From the NCBI GenBank assembly GCA_012295275.1, contig CM022671.1, positions 12,149,678 to 12,213,677 on the forward strand: 64,000 bases of DNA. The letters are read 5' to 3'. The DNA comes from Chrysomallon squamiferum. Its lineage: Eukaryota; Mollusca; Gastropoda; Neomphalida; Peltospiridae. The notes beneath the pieces were generated by a model. That model worked only from the letters and a program-made list of their open reading frames with translations. It made no database searches and had not been told where the DNA came from. The position numbers and the translations under genes were made by a program. This document shows, one piece after another, positions 20,078-31,500 of this stretch. Each line of letters starts with the position of its first letter. Position 1 is the first letter of the stretch.

Positions 20078-20242
20078 AAGGACATATGTTGTATTTTCAT
20101 TTTATTTTTCACAGATCATGATCAGAATGTGTGTTTTGAAAGAGGCAGATATTTCTGGCACAAATGTGGAAGTCATGACAACTATCCAGTATCAGCATAT
20201 TTCCGGCCAACTGCTTCATCCAGAACAAGTCCATCTCACTGA
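7562..20242 (+). CDS. Secreted right-handed beta-helix protein with three C-terminal four-cysteine modules
   Basis: Predicted secreted protein of the pectate-lyase-like parallel beta-helix fold; substrate unknown. Twenty-three exons: 7562-7725, 8230-8309, 9412-9527, 9717-9806, 10140-10280, 11039-11160, 11553-11653, 12146-12228, 12430-12545, 13286-13410, 13597-13689, 13952-14124, 14390-14485, 14772-14900, 15417-15566, 15968-16052, 16749-16858, 17155-17311, 18116-18256, 18553-18738, 19026-19244, 19553-19669, 20115-20242. They join in phase to 973 residues. An in-frame ATG at 7622 begins a better signal peptide (MGSLTHLCLALLLQHVSA) and may be the true start (953 residues). After it comes YVGPHGSDSNSG, typical of beta-helix N-termini, then GEYYIDRTTGDLYVWP and rungs of the N-x-I/V-x-x-N type (VIEYNHVWNN, VIRYNHIHH, VTIEHNVFYH, IVRYNVFYN, NKIYDNVYYN). 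A Thr/Pro/Lys-rich linker (exon 19) leads to the modules. Introns 11, 16 and 22 have GC donors. No catalytic residues can be assigned by eye. Confidence 0.88.
9339..9391. repeat. (ATT)n microsatellite in intron 2 of the beta-helix gene
   Basis: Uninterrupted ATT array ending about 20 bp before the acceptor of exon 3, so it makes up much of the upstream splice region. Confidence 0.9.
9841..9913. repeat. (AAT)n/(ATT)n inverted repeat
   Basis: An (AAT)n run is followed at once by (ATT)n on the same strand, with a short TCATT junction. The arms are complementary and could form one long hairpin in the pre-mRNA of the beta-helix gene (intron 4). Confidence 0.85.
10306..10339. repeat. A-run in intron 5 of the beta-helix gene
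   Basis: Homopolymer A of roughly 34 bp, shortly after the exon 5 donor at 10281. Confidence 0.9.
11281..11450. repeat. Imperfect TACA/ACAT/CAGA tetranucleotide array
   Basis: Tandem TACA units with TACG variants, ending in CAGA units, in intron 6 of the beta-helix gene. It gives open frames on both strands with Tyr/Thr/His or Tyr/Val/Cys repeats, which are not genes. Confidence 0.85.
12066..12097. repeat. (AC)n microsatellite
   Basis: Dinucleotide array about 50 bp upstream of the exon 8 acceptor of the beta-helix gene. Confidence 0.9.
12894..12940. repeat. (ATT)n microsatellite in intron 9 of the beta-helix gene
   Basis: Uninterrupted ATT array in the 740 bp intron between exons 9 and 10. 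Confidence 0.9.
13435..13518 (+). repeat. (AG)n tract just after an exon 10 donor
   Basis: About 84 bp of AG dinucleotides that begin roughly 25 bp downstream of the exon 10 donor (13411) of the beta-helix gene. Confidence 0.92.
16600..16676 (-). mobile_element. tRNA-derived SINE head or tRNA pseudogene
   Basis: On the minus strand a block reads TAGCTCAGTGGTTAGAAC, a close fit to an RNA polymerase III A box / tRNA D arm. About 30 bp later comes GAGTTTAAGTATC, a decayed B box. It lies in intron 16 of the beta-helix gene. Stems are imperfect and there is no intact cloverleaf, so a SINE head or dead tRNA is more likely than a working tRNA gene. Confidence 0.5.
18553..20242 (+). other. Triplet of four-cysteine modules at the C-terminus of the beta-helix protein
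   Basis: Exon 20, exon 21 and exons 22+23 each encode one copy of a module of about 60-70 residues. Each copy starts GC[WY], has a second Cys about 6-7 residues on (GCP, GCP, NCP), then a C-x2-R segment, a conserved Trp, and ends [YK]CGS followed about 12-15 residues later by PT[GA]. Copies: GCWFITTGCP...CLARAADEWRYCGS...FGPTG; GCYFADYGCP...CLSRARDEWVYCGS...YAPTG; GCWIKIKNCP...CFERGRYFWHKCGS...FRPTA. Exons 20 and 21 are phase 1-1, as expected for duplication by exon gain. I do not recognise the module as a named domain; two disulfides per copy is an inference. Confidence 0.8.
20027..20075. repeat. (AC)n microsatellite before the last beta-helix exon
   Basis: Dinucleotide array ending about 40 bp upstream of the exon 23 acceptor (20114), inside the third GC-donor intron. 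Confidence 0.9.
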
Positions 20243-20532
20243 ATGCTATACTTCCCCAACTTACATATGGAAATGTAAAAATGAGGACAACATAAAGAAT
20301 ATGTTCAAACTTATTAATTCTTGCTTTATTTGTGTTTGAAAAATTTGGTAATTTAATAACCTGGAAATTTCATAGAATTACCTTGGTTTTTAAGGGAGAT
20401 ATAAAAATTTAATGAACTTCGATCCTGTTATTGGTTTTGATAATTGTTTTAATAGGCCAAAATTACCTGAATTTTCAAAACATGAAATTGCCATTACTCT
20501 ATTATTTTTCTTAAGTCATCATCATCATATTA
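20243..20532. other. Convergent 3' ends of the beta-helix gene and TUBD1
   Basis: Only 290 bp separate the two stop codons, which face each other. On the minus strand an AATAAA at 20330-20325 lies about 200 bp past the TUBD1 stop. No clear AATAAA is seen for the plus-strand gene here, so its 3' UTR probably runs into TUBD1 sequence and the transcripts may overlap as natural antisense ends. Confidence 0.6.
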
Positions 20533-22729
20533 TCATAAATGTTTGTAGCTAGCAATAACTTGTTCAAGCGTCACAAAACTGTTAAGAAAGTCCTCCTCTG
20601 TGAGGCCATGTTTAACATACTGATGGACATATGCCCTTGAAGCAAACATATTCCAAGCTTTTCCCACCATCCGATCCATAGAACCAAGAGATGATTTGCT
20701 ATTACTAATCAACACTGCAGACTTTTCATACTGACAGAAAGATCTTGGCTGTTTCATAACCTGTAACTGAAAATCTTTTGGCATCCACTCTGCATACAGC
20801 TTACGTTCAGTGAAAGGTGTGATGTCAGCTTTATCAGTATCTTTGCCTCGAAGAATGAGTACATTGGCTAGAGATCTGTTGTACTTTGTGCTGCCTCGCG
20901 GAGTCTCAGAACCTGCCTGGACATCCCAGTCAATTCCTACACAGAAAATAAAACAGTGATACTGAAATCAAAATAGTGTGTGTGTGTGTTTGTGTGTGCA
21001 TGTGTGTCTCTCTCCACATAAATTTCTGTGTGTGGTTGTGTGTAGAGATTTATAAAAATTATTATTCAGTATATATATATATTTTTTTTTACTGTATACA
21101 TTTATATATATACACACACAATAAAAACAAATATATATATATACTGAATTTTTCAAATAACATTTTGTTATATAAAATATTACTTTAATTAAGCCTAAGG
21201 GACAAAATTCTAATTTAATTTTTTTCATATTTACGACATTAATTTTTGATATGATTTTGTAATGATAAAAACATATTCATCCAACTGTTTTTAAAACAGA
21301 AAAATGTTCAGCATGAAGTAATAACTGAAGCTTGCTGCAGACAACCTGTTAAACAAACTGGGAAAACACCCATGTAAGTGGAGTGAAAAAAGTGAAAAGA
21401 ACAAAAAAAGGCTAAAGATAATTCTGCTTCAGTTGAATAATACACTGTGGATATATCTAGATGGAGTTATACATAAAAACCTATGATATTTTGTTATCTG
21501 AAATAGTTTACACAATATAACATGTTAAGATATAATTAAAATCTTTACTCAGGATGGACTGCCATATTTAGATACACTATTTTCTTTTTTGTTTATAATG
21601 ATCACCTTCTTCCATGGCAGCATTTGCAATAAGCATCTGTCGAAGATGTTTGAGTAGACCATGCCACTGATATACAGAAAACTCCATTGATCTCTCTGCA
21701 ATCTGTGGAATGTTTCGAACATTGAGGAGTTTGTACTCTGGCTGTGGGATTAGATGTTGCAATAGGTAACCTGCAATAAATTCAGTACAGAGAAAAACGT
21801 GTTTGCCACATTGATGTTTTGTTGTTTATAGAAAGACATATTCTCTCTCTCACTCATTTCCCCACCTCCTTCCTCCTCCATAAATTTATCTCATCATATA
21901 CCAACACGCATTCAAAAACTTTGTATTTCTAACCATTTCTATACTTACCAAGATCATTTGAATTTGAATAATCTCCTTCCTCAGAGCCTGCTGGAAGCAA
22001 GAAACTGGCAAGTTTGTGTGAAATCACTTTATTTATGTCTCTGAAAGAAATTTTCTTGATGTTCAGTAACTGAGAACAAATTTTCTGAAGTGAATCATTC
22101 TCCATGACAACAATGGCATCTGATGTCTGGTACAAGTGAGATAATGTTAGCACAGCATTGTAATTCTGTACAATTACCTCACCTGTTTCATAAGGCCACA
22201 CCACCTGATTAAGAATAAAAGAAAATGGAAACTCATCACGGAGACTCTCCGTGAGTCTTGCACCCACACCTGACCCCGTCCCCCCTGCAAGACTCATCAG
22301 CAAGAGAAAACCTGCCAATCTGTCACACTTCTCTGCCTCACATCTCACCATCTCCATGATATCAGCCTGCAGTCGAGGACCATGGACACAATATCCATCA
22401 GCCCAGTTATTTCCAGATCCTCTTTTCTGACACAACTGTTGCTTCTCTGGATAAACCCATTTGCCAGTTTTCTTAGCTTCCAGACAAGTTTGCATTATGG
22501 CTTTGGGTTCCATATCAACCATAACAGCCCTTGCCTCAAATGATGGGATTCCTTTCTTATCCTTTTCATTGAAAAACATTTCTGTTGCTTCCTTCACATA
22601 ATCTTTGTTTTTGTTCAGAGGTACAAGGACACTGGAAGGTTTGGCATGGATGTCATTAATAACTGTTGAGAAGAGCTGACCACCAATCTGGTTACCACAC
22701 TGACCTAACTGAACTGTGACAACTGACAT
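20533..22729 (-). CDS. TUBD1: Delta-tubulin
   Basis: Delta-tubulin acts in centriole and basal-body triplet microtubules (family knowledge). Three exons on the minus strand, 22729-21949, 21770-21606 and 20936-20533, join in phase 1 to 449 residues, near the usual length. Seen: tubulin N-terminus [16 protein letters not shown], the nucleotide-binding GGTGSGVG (149-156), [14 protein letters not shown], and a delta-like middle and C-terminus ([14 protein letters not shown]; ending ASYKHL). There is no acidic tail like that of alpha/beta-tubulin. The insert after residue 35 and the segment [14 protein letters not shown] are as expected for delta rather than alpha, beta or gamma. It ends convergent with the beta-helix gene and is divergent from MRPL50. 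Confidence 0.93.
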
Positions 22730-23760
22730 TGTTTAACAAGATAATTAAATTTCAATGTGAATTTCACAGACCAGTTTTCCAACTAAACAGAGAGATTAAT
22801 CAAGCTGCGTAAACATAGATTTAAAATCACGTCTGAAAAATGTAAAAAAGATGAAAAAAATTAAATAAAACATATAATGAAAATATACTGGTGACATACA
22901 TACATTAGAAACAAAACATATTTTAATTCTTTTACAGTATTAGTACATAAATATCAACTCTAAAATATGCTTTTGTAGTCTTTAATAACAACATAAATTC
23001 TGAGAAGTTTAGTTAGCAAGATTATTCAGGAGAAAGAACAGTAACAGAGAACAATATTTAAAATTAACTGTGTAACTAATTTTTTAGGTTCTCTTCCATA
23101 AACTTTTTTCTCGTTATAACCAACTTACTAATTTTAATTTTCATTTATGGTCAGTATATATATTAAGTGAAAATTTCAACCAGATATGCTCTTAATAACT
23201 GTAAATTAATTTGTTTATTATTGTATATAGACATTCACACTGATAATAGAATCAACAATTCTTTTTCTGATTTTATTTATTTTGTATCTTCATAATCTTG
23301 GTATTGGTATTATTGGCAGAAATACCTCCCGTCACAAAATAGCTAGGAAGTCGGATATATAAAATTAAATAGTAAATATATTTGTAAAAAGTGTAAAAAG
23401 TTAGAACAGAACATTATTTTAGATTTATATCATTACGGGAAATGAATATATCTTCTACTGAAAGTCAAACTAAAAATATATATATTTTTTTAAAATAATA
23501 AACAACCAAAATATGCTTTTTTTGAGTTATCGGCCTTGGTATTGCTAAATATTAATTTGAGTCGGCTCTGAGTTAATGAGAAAAAAATATTTTAATTGAT
23601 ATTCTTGTTAAGATTTTAATTTAAAATATTATATATTAATAACATGTTATGCACTTTTCATTTTTTTGTATATTATATACATAGTTTCTATTTATTTCAT
23701 GATTACTAATCTCTTTCTATGTCATCGTAGTTTACATTTATAGTTTTCAATTATTTCAAA
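22730..23760. other. Divergent spacer between TUBD1 and MRPL50
   Basis: About 1.0 kb of AT-rich sequence between two divergent start codons. Both promoters should lie here. No TATA element at a convincing distance, CpG-rich block, RNA gene or repeat array stands out. Confidence 0.5.
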
Positions 23761-25917
23761 ATGTCTGCCCCCATGAGACGGATTTTGTTTTCACCTTTGC
23801 TGTCAAACAAATTGATTATTCATAGAAATCAGGTAGCTGTCGTATTGTATCATTATTATTTTACCAGTGATATACTTTACGATTTAAAAAAACAACCCTC
23901 TGAATATATAATTATGTATTATGTTCTATGCACACACACATGCAGTGACCTGCATTTAGAAAATCGTCATTAGTATTATCGTGCGAAGTCGCAAATGTTT
24001 AAATAACATTTGTAATGTCAAAGATAAATCATGACATAACGTAATCCGTCATTCATATTTAATAAATTAAATGAGTAATAATTAATTCACTTTATACTTC
24101 AAATACATTTTATGTATTATATCATTCTCATTGTATTGTTAAAAAGTATAAAATTGTAAACACTAAAACAGTTGTTCCAAAACAGAGCAAACTCAAACAA
24201 AATATTTCAGTGCCTGAAAGTTTTTAAGTATTTACAAATTTGGAAACATTCCCCAAACTATTATTATTTGATTTAATTTATTAATATTAATAATAATAAT
24301 AATAAAAAATTCGGACATAGATTAACATCGATAAATGATTATATATATATTGCATCCATCCATCATTAGATATTATATTGAATATTAATAGATTATTATT
24401 CCTCCTCCTTTTCTTCTTCTTCTTCTTCTACTACTTATTATTATTAATTTGTTTATATATATTTCTTTTCTTTTCTTTCTTTTTTTAAAGTGTCCATGTA
24501 GGACAGCATTCTTTTGGAGAAAGAAGAAAGATGAGACAGATGAAAAGGCGCCAGTTGAAACTAGGAGATTACAGCCACAGGTTGATGGACCAACAACAAT
24601 AGACAGACTGCAGTCTCTTAAGAAACAAACGTAGGTTTTCAGTAGGAATTGGCAGTAGCAGAAGTTACATGAACAAGACATAGAACATGTAGCAACTTTT
24701 CAAATTTTTTGGCTTAACATGTCATATAATTATTTCACTTGATGTATTTGTATGAAATGATAACTGTTCAGCTTCACTTGACATATAATAATATAATTTT
24801 TTACATTTAGATTGTGAGATAATCTGCTTTCCTACAAATTTCCAGGAAAACAGTTTCTTATTTGGCATTAATTTTAGATAACAAGTTTCTCATTTTTACA
24901 CTTTGACATTCATTTATTTCCTTTTGTTTTTGTCCATTGTAGAATAATGCCCTTTAGGGGGTTGTTTTGAATTTAATTCAGTCTTGCCATTGGGTTCTGA
25001 GAATTAAATTTTATTTTTCTGTGGACGTATAGTCTTCAGTAATATTAATAATGTTATTATTATATAATTTTTTAACATGAGTTTTTCTGTCAAAACAAAA
25101 TTAGAAATGTACATAATGAAATCCTTTTGTCTTTAAAAAGAGATTTTTTAAAAATAGAATTTAATTTTTTTCTTCTTATTTACATTTGTTTGAATGAAGC
25201 ATGTTAATCAGTGGTTTTGTTTCAGGTCTGTTTGTACAGTTAAAGGGTACAAACCTCCTGATGACTTACTTGAAAGAATGGAACAGATAACTTCTCAGGT
25301 GTGTGGTGACGTGGATGACTGGAAATCTGTGTCACTAGATGATAACAGGCGACTGAAGTTCAAGGTAATTAATGTTAATTGATTAATATTATTATCCATT
25401 CATTCATTTATTTGCAGACTGATTAACCAACATTAAATGTGCATCATTTAGAGAACCATGCAACGATTATTTTATTTTAATTTAGTCTTCATTGTTTTTC
25501 ATTACTTAATCATAATAATGATGACAATGGCAAAAGAGAGAAAACATTGTGCAGAAAACACAGTTTAGTAATTGCTATTAGGGCATGTATGATCTCTACA
25601 TGTTCTGATATGTCACATCATATAACACTGTGTATTTTATTTTATTTCAGCTACTGACGAGATTCATTAAAGAATTTGATCATGACATCGCAAACGCTGA
25701 TCTTCACAATTTGCACAAAGTCAGTGATGCTGTCAGCTACTTCCAAACCGAGGTCAAAGACACATCTACATATGAAGACCTGTCCAAACTGGATTTGCCT
25801 AAAAATTTACATATTCAATTAGAACCTCTGCGATTTGACCCTGACAGTGACACCATGTTCGGTGGAGTGTCAGCTTTTGATCAAAAGACTCAGAAAAGCA
25901 GATCAAGATGGGCCTAA
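23761..25917 (+). CDS. MRPL50: Mitochondrial ribosomal protein L50 (mL50)
   Basis: Component of the large subunit of the mitochondrial ribosome. Four exons, 23761-23832, 24491-24630, 25226-25364 and 25651-25917, join in phase to 205 residues. The first exon (MSAPMRRILFSPLLSNK...) is basic and Leu/Ser-rich, as for a mitochondrial targeting sequence. Exons 3-4 carry the MRPL50 pattern: KGYKPPDDLLERMEQI, a WKSVSLDDNRRLKFKLL segment, then LSKLDLPKNLHIQ. Human MRPL50 ends soon after the matching segment, while this protein has about 30 more residues (to SRSRWA), so the C-terminus is extended. Exon 1 has the least direct support: it rests on phase, a GTAGCT donor and presequence character. Confidence 0.87.
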
Positions 25918-25983
25918 TTGAATTTTTTGATTTTTGTATTAAAACATTAATAGTGATATTTACAGCATTTGTTGTCTATTACT

Positions 25984-25989
25984 AATAAA
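25984..25989 (+). terminator. Polyadenylation signal of MRPL50
   Basis: AATAAA 67 bp past the MRPL50 stop codon. Confidence 0.6.
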
Positions 25990-28426
25990 TAGTAAACCTC
26001 TTCTGATTCACTTTTGTCTGTTTTATTTATTTGTTCAGCTTTGTTTACAAACTCCATTCCAGTGTTGTCATCATTTCCAGTTAATCATCTCAGTATAGTT
26101 TAAAAGTTCTGGTAATTTTTAACAACTTTCAATCATAGCAGCATGAACGGAAAAGTATAACCTTGATTTTGGAATAGATTTTATTGTTTAAGCATTGACA
26201 CACATAAAACATAATGCACTGATGAGCATATACATTACTGCTTTACTGTGTATACTTTGATACAATATCGCAGGAATTCGTAGGAAGGGGGTAATTTATG
26301 AGTGATGCACCCAGTATGCTTCGAACAATGTTTAATATTACTGACATGCATAAGAAAACAAACCATCCTTCTCGAGAGTTTTTACATTTTATGTTTATAA
26401 TTCTAACTCGAGACAGTTCAAGATTAGACAAAAAGTCCTTATGGAATTCATTTCCATGAAAACCAATATTAAGAAGATCCGCCAGTAGGATGCTAAACTG
26501 ACAACAATAACAAAAAAAAAAAAAAAAAAAATTCTATATAAATAAATAAATATCTACATACATATATTTATTAAAGGTCATATTTACAAATGAACATATG
26601 AAAATAATTGGCTGTTTGAGACCAAACAAATTTGTATATCAATATTTATAAAAATCTGAATTGGCTGAGTTAAATCCATTGTGAGAGCTGACACTGAATA
26701 ACACGTATCTATTACATATTTGTATTTTACTGTCAACCTTTATTAGTAAAAAAATGTAATCGATGGCGAAAAATTGAAACAATAATGTGAAATTATAAAA
26801 ATATATTTGAAGCTTTGTTAACAAATAATTATTACCAGCGGTTAGCATGCGGTCAGTGAACTTGAATAAAATTGTTTAGTCTATTTCACAGTTTAATAAT
26901 CAGTGATAAAATAATTTGTCTTTAGGCCAAAGAATTATTCTGTATAGTAAACTTTCGTTTACCTCCTGATTTGTTGTCTACATAATGAAAATGAAAAAAA
27001 AAAAAAAAAAAAAGAAATTGAAAAAAGAACCTTCTTATTTAATGCGTTGTTTTAAAATGAAATATACTTTATTTTCCTGTGTTATTAGACTTTGTTGCTG
27101 GTATTTTATCTCCAGCCACTATGAATATTCGAGTGCAAAGACAAGTTACCAGAAAACAGGCATACCTACCTGACCGGCCGCGCTATAAAGCATCATCTTC
27201 AGTGATTCAGCTAGTTGTTTGTGTTTTTCATTTACTCAAAAAAAAAAAAGAGATAATCCTCACTGATTTTACGATAACGATGATGAAATAATAATTTTGT
27301 TTTATAATTTGGGATTAAAATATATAATAAAATGAAGCAAAAGAGTTAGAATTATATCATTTACTTCCGAAGTAAAAAAATCGAGATGCGAACTTGAAAT
27401 TTTTAACTTATAGTTATCAAAAGTACATCAATGTAAAAAAACAAAGGAATAAACACGTAAACAGAATGTATATTTAAAATATTTATTTGATTATTTTTTA
27501 TATCACTGGAAAGTATGATAACAAAACGTTTTAATCTATTATTTTAATTATTATTATTTCTAATTACTTATATCTTCTTAATCTGAGAAAGTTACATATC
27601 TATATAGACTTTTCATCACAACTGATCAGAAGCTGTATGTGTATAGTCAACAACTGACATTTTTCTGCTGCTGTCAACAAATGATAAACTAAATCAGCTT
27701 GCAAAAAACTAGCAAATAAAAAGTAAGTTTGTCTACGTATTTTAATCCTCACCACAACATTATTTAAAATCATGTTATTTTGAAATAAATAGCTATTAAA
27801 TGGCTTAATCGGCTCATTGTTAATCAGCATTCAATTACTGTTAATGCTACTATACACAGAAAAACACCCAACATAATAGCGCTAATTTTACAAACAACTG
27901 ACAATAGCGTAAATCCTGTAATGACTAAAGTATAAATTAGCATTATTTTTCTTTTTAAATAAAACACAGCAAACTGCTTAAAATAAAATTAATACAATTG
28001 GAATATCTTAATTACTTAGCAGCCATTAATTATTATCTGCAGCCATTACGTGATTTATTTCACTAATACGGATCAATAATCTTTCATGTATTTTATCTCT
28101 TTCCAATAGCTCCGTTGCCGTCAACATAGCAACCAAGGTAATTTTTTGTTATAACGATATTTAATGTTCCAAGAAAGATATATAAACAACATTATAATAT
28201 TACTGTGCGTTACACTTCAAGTTTTGATCTGTGAGTTATCAGCATTCCAACGCACCGCATGATTCATTTTGATTTACGTGTAAAACTGTGCAATATAAAT
28301 CGTTTCTGGATTCGTTTGAGTGGCGCGATCTTTCAAGTTGAACATAATTTTATTTAGTTCGCTAATATTCTGTTTAGAAATTAGGAGATTTAGTTTTATG
28401 ATTGACATTCGCTAGAATACTTGGTA
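25990..28426. other. Intergenic region, MRPL50 to TRIM-like locus
   Basis: AT-rich unique sequence with A-runs at 26513-26531 and 26995-27013. Small open frames (for example near 27079) have no recognisable domain or splice context. From about 28200 the base composition becomes less AT-rich with several CG dinucleotides, which fits a promoter or 5' UTR for the candidate exon at 28427. Confidence 0.5.
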
Positions 28427-28525
28427 ATGTTTCAAGAAATGATGATCGCTAAAGAGAAAATTTTTAATCTTGTGGGAAACAGCTATATGAATGACATGCG
28501 CATTATGATGGACAAGCCCCAGAAG
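28427..28525 (+). other. Candidate upstream first coding exon of the TRIM-like gene
   Basis: An ATG opens 33 codons (MFQEMMIAKEKIFNLVGNSY... ending KPQK) that finish exactly at a strong donor, AAG|GTAAGT. The next good acceptor of matching phase is at 34245, nine bases before the TRIM-like ATG, and joining them keeps the frame (K-LRK-MAKSS). This would add 36 residues to the N-terminus. The intron would be 5.7 kb. A start, an open exon, a consensus donor and correct phase together are suggestive, but this could also be an unrelated exon. Confidence 0.45.
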
Positions 28526-31500
28526 GTAAGTGATAAAACGAATTATTATTATTATAAATTAATTTTTTAATACATATAATTATTTGAAAAATGCACTTCT
28601 TTGACGTGACATTTTCCTGAAAAAGCAATAACACACATAAATTTGATATATATCTATTCACACACACACAAATCCACACACACACACACACACACACAAA
28701 CACATAAAACACAAATACATACAGGTATTCAACCGATTTTCAGTTTTCCTTGGTACCACAATTTGCCAGTTTATCAGTTTTTTTGGATCAAAAGAAGTCA
28801 CGTAATGATAATTGAACAACACACCTCCGAGCAACCAAATATACTCCTCATATGTTATTTAACGCAACAGACACTTAAATTAATCAAAAATATTAAATAT
28901 AAATTGAATGAAATACCGTAATATAAATATTATAATTTTTCTTTTTAAAAAAATAAATAAAAAAATAAATAAATAATAATAAAAAAATTAAACGTAAATT
29001 AAGTGAATTTAAAATGATCGGTGTTAATAGAGCTTTCGAACATCAGAGTCCGGAAAATCGTTCATGAACTTACTTTGAAACTGAAAGGAGTGAGGTCAAG
29101 TTTTTATTATTATTACATTTTATGTTTATGTACAATGACCGGTTTAAATGAAGAAAACACCAGTAACCATTTGCAACAAATCATTCATGCGGAAACAATA
29201 ATAATGAAAAAACCCAACAACAAACAGAGTACCAGCAAATAAATAAATAAATCGAATAAAAACAATCTGTCAAGTGTAGGTGTGTGTGTGTGTGTGTGTG
29301 TGAAGATGAAAGTAATGTTAAGAAAACTCTAATTATATACAGCTTTATATTCTTCTTTTAAAAGGAAACGAAAGCCCTCGGGCTGAATGTTTTATATGTA
29401 CATCAAACTGAAGTATTTATAACGAGACGACAATTTTTGTAAATTCACACACCATTAACTGTCATTTGAGAACACATAAAAAAGTAAATAGTTTAAAATA
29501 TGACTGAAAGCATATATATATATATATATTGACACACATACATACATACATACATATATACATATACAAACACACAGTGCATATATCATTTTCTGATGCA
29601 CTACTTTCACAGATATACACTATACCGAGCAGTGAACTGAAACTATATATGAAATTCCAAATCTGAATGCATTTTATATCAATTGTTGATAATTTAAAAA
29701 TAAATAAAAACAAGGCAGAGTTTTATACTTAATCGGATGCAGGAATTTAGAAAGATGGGTGGATATTCAATTGTGATGGATACTACTTTCGAATCATTAT
29801 AAAGAAGACGAAAAAATTAGAAACAAGAAAAAAGTAAATGGGAGACGCTGTCTGTTGATTCGGTTTATGATACAGGTTTGTACCATAACTGACAAATAAA
29901 ATACGTTGATCAGTACAAGATCTTCATAAAATATTAGTCTCCTTTCATTTTTATTTAATCTGTAACACTTTTACCAAGTTATCAAAATACAATATTAATG
30001 TTAGAGTCAGTTCATGAAACCAATCATTACATGAAACGTAATGCCTATGATGACTAGTCTTTTCGCATTATATCCCAAACTATTACTTTCTGTACACAAT
30101 TACCTAATGTGGATCTGTATAATATGCTTATTGACTACAAGTAATGGTCATTTTCATTTATATTTTATTATTTTAATTATTTGATCTTTTCACATATAAC
30201 ACAAGGTCAGTTTATTGTTAATTTTTGTTGCTTCGATCTTTTTGAGCAGATTGAAGAGAAGTATGAGGTTGTACTTACTGCTAAGAATTTAGTTATGTTA
30301 TCTCAGTGACTATAGGAATGCTTATAACCATTTTCTGTACTATTATGGAGTTAGAGATGTTTATTAATTATCCTCTGTCAAGTTTTTAGCAATTAAAATG
30401 AACCACTTTATTTTCTATAATTATATTTGCATATTTTTGCTCAGCTTTCATAAAGAAGACATCTATTAAGATATGTTTAAAAAAACCATCTTTATTTACT
30501 GAATTAATAGTTTTACACAAGGACGTAAAGCTAACTAGGTGGCTAGCTTGGTCTCAGACAAAAAACTTGCAGTGTACTGCAATAGCGTAGTTTTGGTGAG
30601 TAAGATGTATATATCCATGGTGCACGATCTTCTTGAATTAGAAATCAGTTTGTTATGCCTGAATTCACCATTGTCTGTCGGTGGTTATATAATGTACTAA
30701 CATGTTTGAACAGTTAAACCAAACACACTTTATTGCTACCAACAATTTCTAAATACAGTGTGCATAATGTACTACTAAAATACAGTATGTTTGAAATGTT
30801 TTCTTTGTTCATAGTGATAAATTCTAAATGAAGTTAGCCTTTGATAATTAAACCTTGTATATAAAATTACATTCAGTTCCATGTGAGATGTATATTAAGC
30901 ATTATTTTAGATCGTGATAAATATACACGTATGTATACAAATATGTTTTGGGAAAACTGAAATTCTGATTTTCACCTATGTTAAAATACTGACACATAAA
31001 GTATTCCAAAATAATACTGTCACGTTCAGTGATATTGTTTTAATAGGTAATTTTACTGTGTACGTAGGCCGATCTGTAAAGTAATGCTTGCAGAAAAGTC
31101 GCTTTTTTTTTTTTCATAGATCAAAGTGCGCCCGCCCACTGAAATGATTCTTGTTTCAGGCCAGGTTCCACTCTTTTATATTTTTTCCTTCTAATTTTCT
31201 GGCACTGTATATTAAAAAAGAAGAAAAAAGAAAAAAGAAGAGATTCTTAAAAGAATGTGATAGAGTCGAGTGTTGGGTTTCCTCTAACATGTCTTATTAT
31301 GCTAAAACCATGTCTGACACGTAATATGCACTGAGATATAATTCAGAAAATATTCATTCGTTTCTTTGTATGGTGCAGTAGTGAATTCTCTGCGTTGTCA
31401 CGTGTATTGAGCTATAAATAAATCGATTTTCGTCAACGTGCTTTACTGTACTGTATCATCTACCGACGTGATCGGTAACGTTCTGTAGTTTTGTTTTCCA

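Noticed and set aside
27079-27291. Small open frame with basic residues (NIRVQRQVTRKQ)
   Set aside because: Starts in AT-rich DNA, ends in an A-run, no domain or splice partner.
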